In this document: positions 1 through 5,405 of the stretch, one piece after another | Position numbering within the stretch: the stretch's first letter is position 1 | Layout: each line of letters begins with the position of its first letter | NCBI GenBank assembly: GCA_900754715.1 | Contig: CAAEDX010000096.1 | Span: 1 to 8,044, forward strand | DNA: 8,044 nucleotides | From: Erysipelotrichaceae bacterium | Lineage (GTDB): Bacteria > Bacillota_I > Bacilli_A > Erysipelotrichales > Erysipelotrichaceae | Direction: 5' to 3' | Made by a program: the position numbers and the translations under genes | Notes under the pieces: generated by a model | Database searches by the model: none | What the model saw: only the letters and a program-made list of their open reading frames with translations | What the model was told of the DNA's origin: nothing

Positions 1-151
1 AGTTGTCGTGGTTGACGCTGACCGCGATCGTCGCGGGAGAAGAAGTGATCTGCATGACGCTGTTGGTCACGCAGCCGACGGGACGCTCGCCATCCATCGT
101 GGTGGTGATGTATACGCCGTAGGAAAGGTCATAAAGTACTTTGTTGTTCAT
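1..151 (-). CDS. Flavin reductase-like (flavoredoxin-type) protein, N-terminal part only
   Basis: Only the first 50 codons are in the window; the gene continues past base 1. The start ATG (151-149) follows a strong AAAGGAG ribosome site about eight bases upstream. The visible protein begins MNNKVLYDLSYGVYITTTMD and continues with GERPVGCVTNS, then ITSSPATIAVSVNHDN. This is the usual opening of flavin-reductase-like FMN-binding proteins of anaerobes: the V-T-N-S segment followed by S-x-P-x-x-I-A-V-S-V-N lines the FMN phosphate site in this fold. Family members transfer electrons from NAD(P)H or ferredoxin to flavin or rubredoxin, and some carry a C-terminal rubredoxin domain (high-molecular-weight rubredoxin). 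Whether this one does cannot be seen. It lies 77 bases downstream of the MATE exporter gene on the same strand with no evident terminator between them, so read-through is possible. Family assignment is fairly firm; the precise partner is unknown. Confidence 0.8.
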   Translation of the reverse strand, partial: MNNKVLYDLSYGVYITTTMDGERPVGCVTNSVMQITSSPATIAVSVNHDN

Positions 152-179
152 GAAGCTGCTCCTTTCTGCCTCTGTATAA

Positions 180-208
180 AGTATGCCCCGATTTCGTGTG
201 GATGTCGA
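180..208 (-). promoter_or_regulatory. Candidate promoter for the flavin reductase-like gene
   Basis: On the minus strand TCGACA (208-203) is separated by 17 bases from CATACT (185-180). These match the -35 consensus at 5 of 6 positions and the -10 consensus at 4 of 6. Transcription would begin near 173, just before the AAAGGAG ribosome site. The match is moderate, and expression from the upstream marR promoter is an alternative. Confidence 0.35.
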
Positions 209-228
209 GGAATGCAGGCAAAATCGCG

Positions 229-1617
229 TCAGGTTCTGGCAGGATGCGCATCTTTCATCTTGCGCATGACCTTTCTGAATTCGAAGGTGAACAGGGTCGC
301 GGTCGTCAATACGGCGATGGTGTCAGCGATCGGCTCGGCGAGGAATACGGCAAGCACATCATCTTGCATGAACAGGGGAAGGATGAAGATCAGCGGGATG
401 AGCACGATGATCTTGCGGAATACAGCGAGGAAAGCGCTGATCTTGGAGTTGCCGAAGGCGATGAAGGTCTGCTGGCAGGAGACTTGGATGCCCATCAGGA
501 TGATGGCGCCCATGTAGATGCGCAGTGCCCATACGGTGATCTCGGTGAGCTGCGGCTCGTTGGTGAAGATGGCGACAAACAGGGAGGGGAACAGCTCGAC
601 AGCTGCCCACAGCAGCGCGGAGTAGGTAAAGCAGGCAATGGTCTGCAGGCGAAAGGCCTTTTTGACGCGCTGGGCCTGCATGGCGCCGTAGTTGTAGCTG
701 ATGATGGGCTGTCCGCCCTGGGTCAGGCCTTGCAGCGGCAGCATCGCAAACTGCATGACGCTGGACAGGATGGTCATGGCGCCGACGGCCAGATCGCCGC
801 CGTAGCGCAGCAGTGAGGAGTTGAAGCAGAGCACGAGCACGCTTTCGGTCGCCTGCATGGCAAAAGGGGCCACGCCCAGCGCGATGCAGGGCGCGAGGAT
901 CTTCATGCGGATGCGCAGGTTTTCTTTTTTCAAGCGCAGGACGCTCTTGCCTTTGGCGAGGAACCAGATGGCCCACAGGGCGCTGAGGGCCTGAGAGAGG
1001 ATGGTGGCCCATGCTGCGCCGGCAACGCCCATATCAAAGAGGAAGATGAAGATCGGGTCAAGGATGATGTTGGTCACGGCGCCGATGCATACGGTCATCA
1101 TGCTGATGGTGGAGAAACCTTGCGCGGAGATGAAGGCGTTCATGCCCAGGGTGACCTGCACGAAGATGGTGCCGATCGCGTAGATGGTAATGTATTCCAT
1201 GGCATAGCCGATGGTGTTCTCGCTGGCACCGAACAGATAGAGGAGCGGCTCGCGAAAGATCAGCACGATGGCGGTCAGGATGACCGATACGATGATGAGC
1301 GAGGAAAAGCAGTTGCCCATGATCTGCTCAGCGCCTTTGTTGTCTTTGCGGCCCATGCAGATGCTGGCGCGGGGCGCGCCGCCCATGCCCAGCAAATAGG
1401 CGAACGCGGAAATGATCATGATGAGGGGAAAGCATACGCCGACGCCGGTCAGCGCGGCAGAGCCGATCTCGGGGATGTGGCCGATGTACATGCGGTCGAC
1501 CATGTTGTACAGGGCATTGACGACTTGTGAGGTGATGGAGGGAAGCGCCAGGATGAGCAGCAAGTGCCCGATCGGTTCTTTTCCCAGGTCAACTTCTCTT
1601 GACATTTTCAGTTTCAT
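229..1617 (-). CDS. MATE family multidrug/toxin efflux transporter
   Basis: An inner-membrane antiporter of 462 residues, the normal length for MATE proteins with twelve transmembrane helices arranged as two six-helix halves. The N-terminal half shows the family pattern clearly: helix 1 with the segment NALYNMVDRMYIGHI (about residues 34-48), then GVGVCFPL, then GMGGAPRASICMGRKDNKGA (78-97), the MATE version of a cytoplasmic loop ending in a Gly-Arg-Lys-Asp motif. NAFISAQGFSTISM (160-173) and TNIILDPIFIFLFDMGVAGA (182-201) are also typical. Such proteins export cationic drugs, dyes or metabolites using a Na+ or H+ gradient; the substrate cannot be read from sequence. The start at 1617 has GGAGGA six bases upstream; a second ATG at 1605 is less well placed. 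The start lies inside the 3' end of the MarR gene (29-base overlap), so translation is probably coupled and the regulator probably controls the exporter. Confidence 0.93.
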   Translation of the reverse strand: MKLKMSREVDLGKEPIGHLLLILALPSITSQVVNALYNMVDRMYIGHIPEIGSAALTGVGVCFPLIMIISAFAYLLGMGGAPRASICMGRKDNKGAEQIMGNCFSSLIIVSVILTAIVLIFREPLLYLFGASENTIGYAMEYITIYAIGTIFVQVTLGMNAFISAQGFSTISMMTVCIGAVTNIILDPIFIFLFDMGVAGAAWATILSQALSALWAIWFLAKGKSVLRLKKENLRIRMKILAPCIALGVAPFAMQATESVLVLCFNSSLLRYGGDLAVGAMTILSSVMQFAMLPLQGLTQGGQPIISYNYGAMQAQRVKKAFRLQTIACFTYSALLWAAVELFPSLFVAIFTNEPQLTEITVWALRIYMGAIILMGIQVSCQQTFIAFGNSKISAFLAVFRKIIVLIPLIFILPLFMQDDVLAVFLAEPIADTIAVLTTATLFTFEFRKVMRKMKDAHPART

Positions 1618-2056
1618 AAGTATCCTCCTCTGTTCTGAAGTGGCTGATGATGCGCAGCATGGTGTCTTCCATCTGCGCGATGTCGCTTTCCGGGATGTCT
1701 TGAAGCAGTTCCCGGTTCATCTCGCTGACAGCTTGTTTCAGGCGCGTGGTCAGCGCCTGTGCCTGAATGCTGAGGCGCAGCTGGATGATGCGCCGATCAT
1801 GCGGGGAGCGGCTGCATTCGAGCAAGCCGCGCCGGCGCAGGTTGTCCACGCTGCGGCTGACCAGGCCTTTGGATACTTCCAGCAGCACGCAGAGCTGGGT
1901 CGCGGTCGTGACCGAAGGATTATTGCTCAGCATGAGCAGGATCGAGATCTCGCTGGGCGAGAGATCTTCATCAGGAAAGCGGCGGTTGAGCTCCAGGGCG
2001 TAATAGCGGCGCACCTGGGAAAAATAATTGAGCAGTGTCTCCACATTGCGTTTCAT
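1589..2056 (-). CDS. MarR family winged-helix transcriptional regulator
   Basis: A 155-residue protein, the usual size of MarR dimers. The frame is open further upstream, but ATG 2056-2054 (MKRNVETLLNYFSQV) is chosen because TAAGGAGGGA lies just before it and a promoter lies between it and the longer start. The core fits the family: LSPSEISILLML (32-43) opens the DNA-binding domain. VSKGLVSRSVDNLRRRGLLE (61-80) is the recognition helix region. CSRSPHDRRIIQLRL (81-95) is the wing, with the conserved Asp-Arg-Arg at 87-89. Residues 97-140 form the C-terminal dimerisation helices. Many MarR proteins repress a neighbouring exporter until a small aromatic or cationic ligand binds. Here the exporter is immediately downstream and overlaps, and an inverted repeat sits at the start of transcription, so autoregulated control of the exporter is the likely role. 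The ligand is unknown. Confidence 0.92.
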   Translation of the reverse strand: MKRNVETLLNYFSQVRRYYALELNRRFPDEDLSPSEISILLMLSNNPSVTTATQLCVLLEVSKGLVSRSVDNLRRRGLLECSRSPHDRRIIQLRLSIQAQALTTRLKQAVSEMNRELLQDIPESDIAQMEDTMLRIISHFRTEEDTYETENVKRS

Positions 2057-2070
2057 GTGATCCCTCCTTA

Positions 2071-2090
2071 ATCGTTTACAAGTAAACCAT
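2071..2090. promoter_or_regulatory. Inverted repeat, probable MarR operator
   Basis: The top strand reads AT-c-GTTTAC-aa-GTAAAC-c-AT: 8 of 10 position pairs are complementary, including an uninterrupted six-base arm on each side (2074-2079 and 2082-2087). It lies between the marR -10 element and its ribosome site, over the expected transcription start near 2088. Size, symmetry and position fit a MarR dimer site acting as an autorepression operator. That MarR binds it is inferred. Confidence 0.65.
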
Positions 2091-2094
2091 ATAC

Positions 2095-2123
2095 AGTATA
2101 GTGCGGTCCGGAAAAGAATACAA
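2095..2123 (-). promoter_or_regulatory. Promoter of the marR-MATE unit
   Basis: On the minus strand TTGTAT (2123-2118) is followed after exactly 17 bases by TATACT (2100-2095), each 4-5 of 6 to the sigma-A consensus. An A/T-rich stretch upstream of the -35 (2126-2138) could act as an UP element. Transcription would start near 2088, inside the inverted repeat, giving a leader of about 30 bases to the marR ATG. Confidence 0.7.
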
Positions 2124-2182
2124 GGGAAAAAGTTTTTCTTGCGCAAACGCGTGTTGTCCCGGTGGAAGGGCAAAAGAAAGTA

Positions 2183-2191
2183 TGATACAAT
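2183..2191 (+). promoter_or_regulatory. Candidate extended -10 promoter for glycerate kinase
   Basis: TGaTACAAT (2183-2191) is an extended -10 element (TGn before a 5-of-6 TATAAT match). No good -35 lies at 16-18 bases, which is tolerable for extended -10 promoters. Transcription would begin near 2198, leaving a leader of about 47 bases to the ATG at 2245. It faces away from the marR promoter about 80 bases to its left. Confidence 0.45.
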
Positions 2192-2244
2192 TAAATGACA
2201 AAAAAAACTGAAAATAGTCCATCAGGAACGAAGGGAGTGAGCGT

Positions 2245-3405
2245 ATGAAGATCATCGTGGCCTGCGATTCTTATAAAGGCTGCATGACATCCAGAGAAGT
2301 GGCGGATAACATCACCGCCGCCATTCACCGTGTGGATCCGGCGATCGATGTGGTCTCTTATACGATGGCAGACGGCGGCGAAGGGACTGCCGCGGCTTTC
2401 TGCGACGCGTGCGGCGGCGAGATGGTGGAAGCGGCGACCACCAATGCGTATGGCCGCAAGATCAGCGCGCAATATGCGCTGATCGAGGATGGCCGGACCG
2501 CGGTCATCGAGGCGGCAGGCTGCATCGGTCTGGCCATGCATCCGCGGGAGAAGCGTAATCCGCTCATGGCGAGCAGTTTTGGTGTCGGTACGCTGATGCT
2601 CGATGCGCAGCGGCGCGGCTGCCGGCGGATCATCGTCGGCCTGGGCGGTACAGCGACCAATGACGGGGGCATGGGGCTGCTGCAGAGCCTGGGCGCGCGC
2701 TTTTATGATGAGAACCATAAGTATCTTTCACCGCAGGCAGTCAATCTGGAGAAGGTGCGCTACATCGATTTCAACCGTCTTGAGCTGCTTGCGGATATCG
2801 AACTGACGGTCGCCTGCGATGTGAAAAATCATCTGCTGGGCAAAGAGGGCGCGACCTATACGTTCGGCAAGCAGAAGGGCCTTTATCCCGCGCAGCTGGA
2901 ACGGGTGGACCAGGGCATGCGCAATTTCCGGGATCAAGTGAAACGCTACCGGCATATCGATCTGGATGCCTTTGCGGGCGGCGGAGCTGCCGGCGGCATC
3001 GGCGCCGTGCTCATCGGCCTGCTGGGCGCGAAGATGGTGCCAGGCATCGAGCTGCTCTTGTCTTACAGCACCTTGGAGAAGGAACTGGCAGACTGTGACC
3101 TGGTCATCACCGGCGAGGGACAAAGCGACGCGCAGACACTCATGGGCAAGGTGCCGGCGGGCATCGCGGCGCGGGCGGCCGCGGCCAACTGTCCGATCAT
3201 CTGTGTGAGCGGCGCGCTTGGCATCGGCTATGAGAAGCTGTATGAACTGGGCTTCATCGGCATCTTCAGCATCGCGGACCGCGCCATGAGCTTTTTGCAG
3301 GCGCTGGAGCAGGCACCGGCCAAGCTGCAGGGCTTCATCTACTCACTGATGCGCACCATCGTATCGCTGCAGCGCAATTCCCGGTCAGCCGGATTTACAT
3401 TATAA
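2245..3405 (+). CDS. glxK: Glycerate 2-kinase (GlxK/GarK family)
   Basis: Cytoplasmic kinase of 386 residues, normal for the GlxK/GarK family, which phosphorylates D-glycerate with ATP to 2-phosphoglycerate and so feeds glyoxylate, serine or sugar-acid breakdown into glycolysis. Family landmarks occur in order: DSYKG (8-12, usual form DSFKG), ADGGEGT (42-48), GLGGTATNDGGMG (132-144), ACDVKN (189-194), KQKG (209-212), GGGAAGGIGA (245-254) and TGEGQSDAQTLMGKVP (289-304). The usual Asn-Pro-Leu after ACDV is Asn-His-Leu here, a small departure. ATG 2245 is preceded by AAGGGAGTGAG and the protein begins at the family's normal MKIIVA position. The gene is divergent from marR across a 188-base gap. 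No terminator is visible after it; the next gene's promoter overlaps its last codons. Family assignment is secure. The symbol is the common family name, and GlxK versus GarK cannot be decided. Confidence 0.95.
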   Translation: MKIIVACDSYKGCMTSREVADNITAAIHRVDPAIDVVSYTMADGGEGTAAAFCDACGGEMVEAATTNAYGRKISAQYALIEDGRTAVIEAAGCIGLAMHPREKRNPLMASSFGVGTLMLDAQRRGCRRIIVGLGGTATNDGGMGLLQSLGARFYDENHKYLSPQAVNLEKVRYIDFNRLELLADIELTVACDVKNHLLGKEGATYTFGKQKGLYPAQLERVDQGMRNFRDQVKRYRHIDLDAFAGGGAAGGIGAVLIGLLGAKMVPGIELLLSYSTLEKELADCDLVITGEGQSDAQTLMGKVPAGIAARAAAANCPIICVSGALGIGYEKLYELGFIGIFSIADRAMSFLQALEQAPAKLQGFIYSLMRTIVSLQRNSRSAGFTL

Positions 3406-3422
3406 GCGAACAGGACTATAAT
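3394..3422 (+). promoter_or_regulatory. Strong promoter for the small NrdD-tail-like gene
   Basis: TTTACA (3394-3399), 17 bases, then TATAAT (3417-3422): one mismatch to the combined sigma-A consensus. The -35 element lies inside the last codons of the glycerate kinase gene and the spacer spans its stop. Transcription would start near 3429, about 20 bases before the ATG at 3450, just ahead of the AAAGGGAGG ribosome site. Confidence 0.75.
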
Positions 3423-3449
3423 GAGGACATAACAAAGGGAGGTCTTGTC

Positions 3450-3734
3450 ATGGCATTTGAAACAACGGTGGACGGCATTCAGATCCGATCCAACGAGGAG
3501 CTGAGCGAAAAGGATTGCCGCGCGTATATCCGCTACATTCAGTCAAAGAATCATAACCGCAGCATCGAGCGCATCAATCTTGATTTTGATGGTGACGATG
3601 TCAATTTGGGTTATTATCTGGAGCCGCAGGGATTTGAGAAGATCCGCCGCATCACCGGTTATCTGGTCGGTACGGTAGACCGCTTCAATGACGCGAAGCG
3701 GGCGGAAGAGCGCGACCGCGTCAAACACATGTAG
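3450..3734 (+). CDS. Small stand-alone protein with the C-terminal glycyl-radical-region motif of anaerobic ribonucleotide reductase (NrdD-like)
   Basis: A 94-residue soluble protein with an excellent ribosome site (AAAGGGAGG, seven bases before ATG 3450). Residues 65-93 (IRRITGYLVGT, then VDRFNDAKRAEERDRVKH) resemble the very C-terminus of class III anaerobic ribonucleotide reductase NrdD, where the Gly of R-x-x-G-Y-L carries the catalytic glycyl radical and an N-x-x-K-x-x-E-x-x-x-R-V-K-H tail follows. The equivalent glycine here would be Gly70. The NrdD catalytic barrel and the four-Cys zinc site that normally precedes this motif are absent; the only Cys is Cys23. Residues 1-60 are not recognised: a charged helical stretch (about 19-34) and strand-like segments (38-58). 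There is no signal peptide or membrane segment. The gene has its own promoter and terminator. It could be a YfiD/GrcA-like repair subunit for NrdD, a regulator, or a tail reused structurally. Motif resemblance is seen in the sequence; function is inferred. Confidence 0.8.
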   Translation: MAFETTVDGIQIRSNEELSEKDCRAYIRYIQSKNHNRSIERINLDFDGDDVNLGYYLEPQGFEKIRRITGYLVGTVDRFNDAKRAEERDRVKHM

Positions 3735-3735
3735 G

Positions 3736-3758
3736 AAGAGCCGGGTGACCGGTTTTTT
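3736..3758 (+). terminator. Intrinsic terminator after the NrdD-tail-like gene
   Basis: A hairpin with core CCGG (3741-3744), loop GTGA and CCGG (3749-3752) is extended by A-T and G-T pairs to nine base pairs and runs into six T residues (3753-3758). It begins two bases after the stop codon and separates the small gene from the next transcription unit. Confidence 0.75.
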
Positions 3759-3838
3759 CTTTCTGTTTGATGCAGATGATCAAAAAAATGTGCAAATGAC
3801 AGATTTTGAAATAGAGGATGAAAAAACTTTGAAAATGA

Positions 3839-3867
3839 TTGCGAAACAGTTTCATAACCGATATAAT
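3839..3867 (+). promoter_or_regulatory. Promoter of the FMN enzyme - pyrophosphatase-like operon
   Basis: TTGCGA (3839-3844), 17 bases, then a perfect TATAAT (3862-3867) lie in an A/T-rich 177-base gap between genes. Transcription would start near 3874, giving a leader of about 38 bases before ATG 3912. This start site is also why an in-frame GTG at 3879 is unlikely to be the true start. Confidence 0.7.
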
Positions 3868-3911
3868 AGAATGGAACTGTGAAAGAGATGAAATGGGAAG
3901 CAGGTTGTAAA

Positions 3912-4934
3912 ATGAACACATGGGAAGAAGTATATTCGCAAGCGCGGCAGGAATGTAAGATCTGCCGCTGCTGTCCGACATGCAACGGAAAAGCATGCCG
4001 CGGTGAAACACCGGGACCCGGAGGAAAAGGATCGGGTTCGGCATTTGTGCGCAACGTGGAGATGCTGGAGAAAGTCATGATCGTGATGGACACGATCACA
4101 AGCAATGAAGAGGTGGATACTTCTTCTGATTTCTTTGGCGTTTCGGTCGCTTTGCCGGTATATGCGGCACCTATCAGCGGGATCCGGCAGAACTATGGCG
4201 CGGACATGAGCGAAATGGAATATACGGAAGCAGTCGTTTCTGGCTGTGAGGCCGTAGGCACGGTCGCCTTTACCGGCGATGGCAAGATCGACAGCATGTT
4301 CAAAGAACCGATGTCGGTGCTCGGCCGTCATGGCGGACATGGCGTACCGACGATCAAGCCATGGGCAGAGGGCCACATGGACTGGCGCGTCGACTTGGTC
4401 AATGAGAGCAGCTGCCCAGCAATGGCATCAGACATCGACGCCAGCGGGCTGAGCAATCTGCGCAACAGTGATGTTCCGGTCGGATTCAAGGATGTGGATG
4501 CGCTGAAGCAGCTTTGTCAGCGCGCATCCAAACCGGTGATCTTGAAAGGCATCATGAGCGTGAAAGGCGCGCGCAAGGCCATGGAGGCCGGTGCGGCCGG
4601 CATCATTGTTTCTAACCATGGCGGCAGGGTGCTCGACGGCGCTCAGTCCGGCATCGAAGTATTGGAAGATATCGTCGCGGCAGTCGGAGATACGATGAAA
4701 GTATTCGTGGACGGCGGTTTCCGCAGCGGCAGCGACGTCTTCAAGGCACTTGCGCTCGGCGCAGACGGCGTGCTGATCGGCCGGCCGATCTCGCACGCAG
4801 CCATCGGCGGCGGCAGCGAGGGCGTACAGATCTATCTGAAGAAGATCCAGCTGGAGCTGCGCGAGGCGATGGCGCTGGCCGGATGCAAGACGATCAGGGA
4901 AATTACACGAGACATGGCAGTCTGTGATTTTTAG
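3912..4934 (+). CDS. FMN-dependent alpha-hydroxy-acid dehydrogenase/oxidase-like protein with Cys-rich N-terminus
   Basis: A 340-residue cytoplasmic TIM-barrel flavoprotein of the lactate/glycolate oxidase superfamily, which oxidises L-2-hydroxy acids to 2-keto acids; isopentenyl-diphosphate isomerase type 2 shares this fold. Catalytic features visible: Lys212 (ILKGIMSVKGA), SNHGGRVLD with the base His236 and substrate-binding Arg239, and the FMN phosphate loop DGGFRSGSDVF (Asp267, Arg271) followed by ALGADGVLIGRP. The residue after SNHGGR is Val where classical oxidases have Gln. The N-terminus holds six Cys (15, 18, 20, 21, 24, 29) before a P-G-P-G-x-K-G-x-G stretch, as in a short subgroup of clostridial-type proteins and unlike mitochondrial-type lactate dehydrogenases; a metal or Fe-S site is possible. 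Start ATG 3912 is chosen by family length and promoter position; its ribosome site (AGG at 3902-3904) is weak. The stop overlaps the ribosome site of the next gene. The substrate is not determinable. Confidence 0.88.
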   Translation: MNTWEEVYSQARQECKICRCCPTCNGKACRGETPGPGGKGSGSAFVRNVEMLEKVMIVMDTITSNEEVDTSSDFFGVSVALPVYAAPISGIRQNYGADMSEMEYTEAVVSGCEAVGTVAFTGDGKIDSMFKEPMSVLGRHGGHGVPTIKPWAEGHMDWRVDLVNESSCPAMASDIDASGLSNLRNSDVPVGFKDVDALKQLCQRASKPVILKGIMSVKGARKAMEAGAAGIIVSNHGGRVLDGAQSGIEVLEDIVAAVGDTMKVFVDGGFRSGSDVFKALALGADGVLIGRPISHAAIGGGSEGVQIYLKKIQLELREAMALAGCKTIREITRDMAVCDF

Positions 4935-4944
4935 GAGGAAGACA

Positions 4945-5334
4945 ATGAACACACTGGAGAACAACGCATTTTTCTGGCAGAAGCTGGATACTCTTTATTT
5001 ATCATCCAAGCTTGTGGTGGATCGTCCGAAAGGCACTTGCCACTATAAGTACAGCAACCTGGTATACCCGGTGGATTACGGATACCTCAATGACACGACC
5101 GGTTCGGATCAGGCGCCGATCGATGTGTTCCGCGGTACGCAGAAATCCAATCTGATTCAGGCTGTGGTCGTCAGCGCGGACATCCTGAAGAAAGACTGCG
5201 AAGTGAAGCTGCTGGTCGGCTGCACGCAGGAAGAGGAGTACGCCATCCTGGAGTTCCTCAACCAGACCGAGTTCCAGAAAGCCATCCTGGTGCGCCGCAG
5301 CAAAGACGTGCCGGACTGGGCCGTAAACGACTGA
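4945..5334 (+). CDS. Short, divergent inorganic pyrophosphatase-like protein (family I-like)
   Basis: A 129-residue soluble protein, against about 165-175 for bacterial family I pyrophosphatases, which hydrolyse PPi to two phosphates. Visible family marks: DRPKG (26-30), YPVDYGYLNDT (41-51), then D55-Q-A-P-I-D60-V where the signature is D-x-D-P-x-D. The middle Asp is Ala57. Asp79 and Asp84 keep the five-residue spacing of E. coli Asp97/Asp102, and Lys88 may stand for Lys104. The segment that carries the E. coli Glu31 and Arg43 equivalents appears deleted between DRPKG and YPVDYG, and the C-terminal Tyr-Lys pair is not seen. It may be a weak or altered-specificity phosphohydrolase or a non-catalytic relative. 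The start ATG 4945 follows AGGAGGA, which overlaps the stop of the upstream gene by two bases; the ten-base gap implies an operon. Homology is fairly sure; activity is uncertain. Confidence 0.75.
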   Translation: MNTLENNAFFWQKLDTLYLSSKLVVDRPKGTCHYKYSNLVYPVDYGYLNDTTGSDQAPIDVFRGTQKSNLIQAVVVSADILKKDCEVKLLVGCTQEEEYAILEFLNQTEFQKAILVRRSKDVPDWAVND

Positions 5335-5342
5335 GATCTTGA

Positions 5343-5368
5343 TCCCGGAGCATTCCGGGAATTTTTTT
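5343..5368 (+). terminator. Intrinsic terminator of the FMN enzyme operon
   Basis: A perfect seven-base stem, TCCCGGA (5343-5349) and TCCGGGA (5354-5360), closes a GCAT loop and is followed by A and seven T residues (5362-5368). It starts nine bases after the pyrophosphatase-like stop codon. Confidence 0.88.
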
Positions 5369-5405
5369 GTCCGTTCAGGAATATAGTGAGGCAGGGAGGC
5401 ACAGG

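Noticed and set aside
196..816. Long open frame on the plus strand through the MATE gene
   Set aside because: It is antisense to a complete, recognisable MATE transporter, has Asp/Gly/Gln/His-rich composition typical of antisense frames in GC-rich genes, and no domain.
2057..2173. N-terminal extension of the MarR protein by 39 residues
   Set aside because: The extension would be encoded by the promoter and operator region; the ATG at 2056 has a strong ribosome site and gives the normal family length.
3796..3882. Possible 28-residue peptide (MTDFEIEDEKTL...) in the gap before the FMN enzyme
   Set aside because: No ribosome site precedes it, and the -35 and -10 elements of a good promoter lie within it, so it reads better as promoter DNA.
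3879..3911. Upstream GTG/ATG starts extending the FMN enzyme by up to 11 residues
   Set aside because: The predicted transcription start is near 3874, leaving no room for a ribosome site, and ATG 3912 matches the usual N-terminus of the family.
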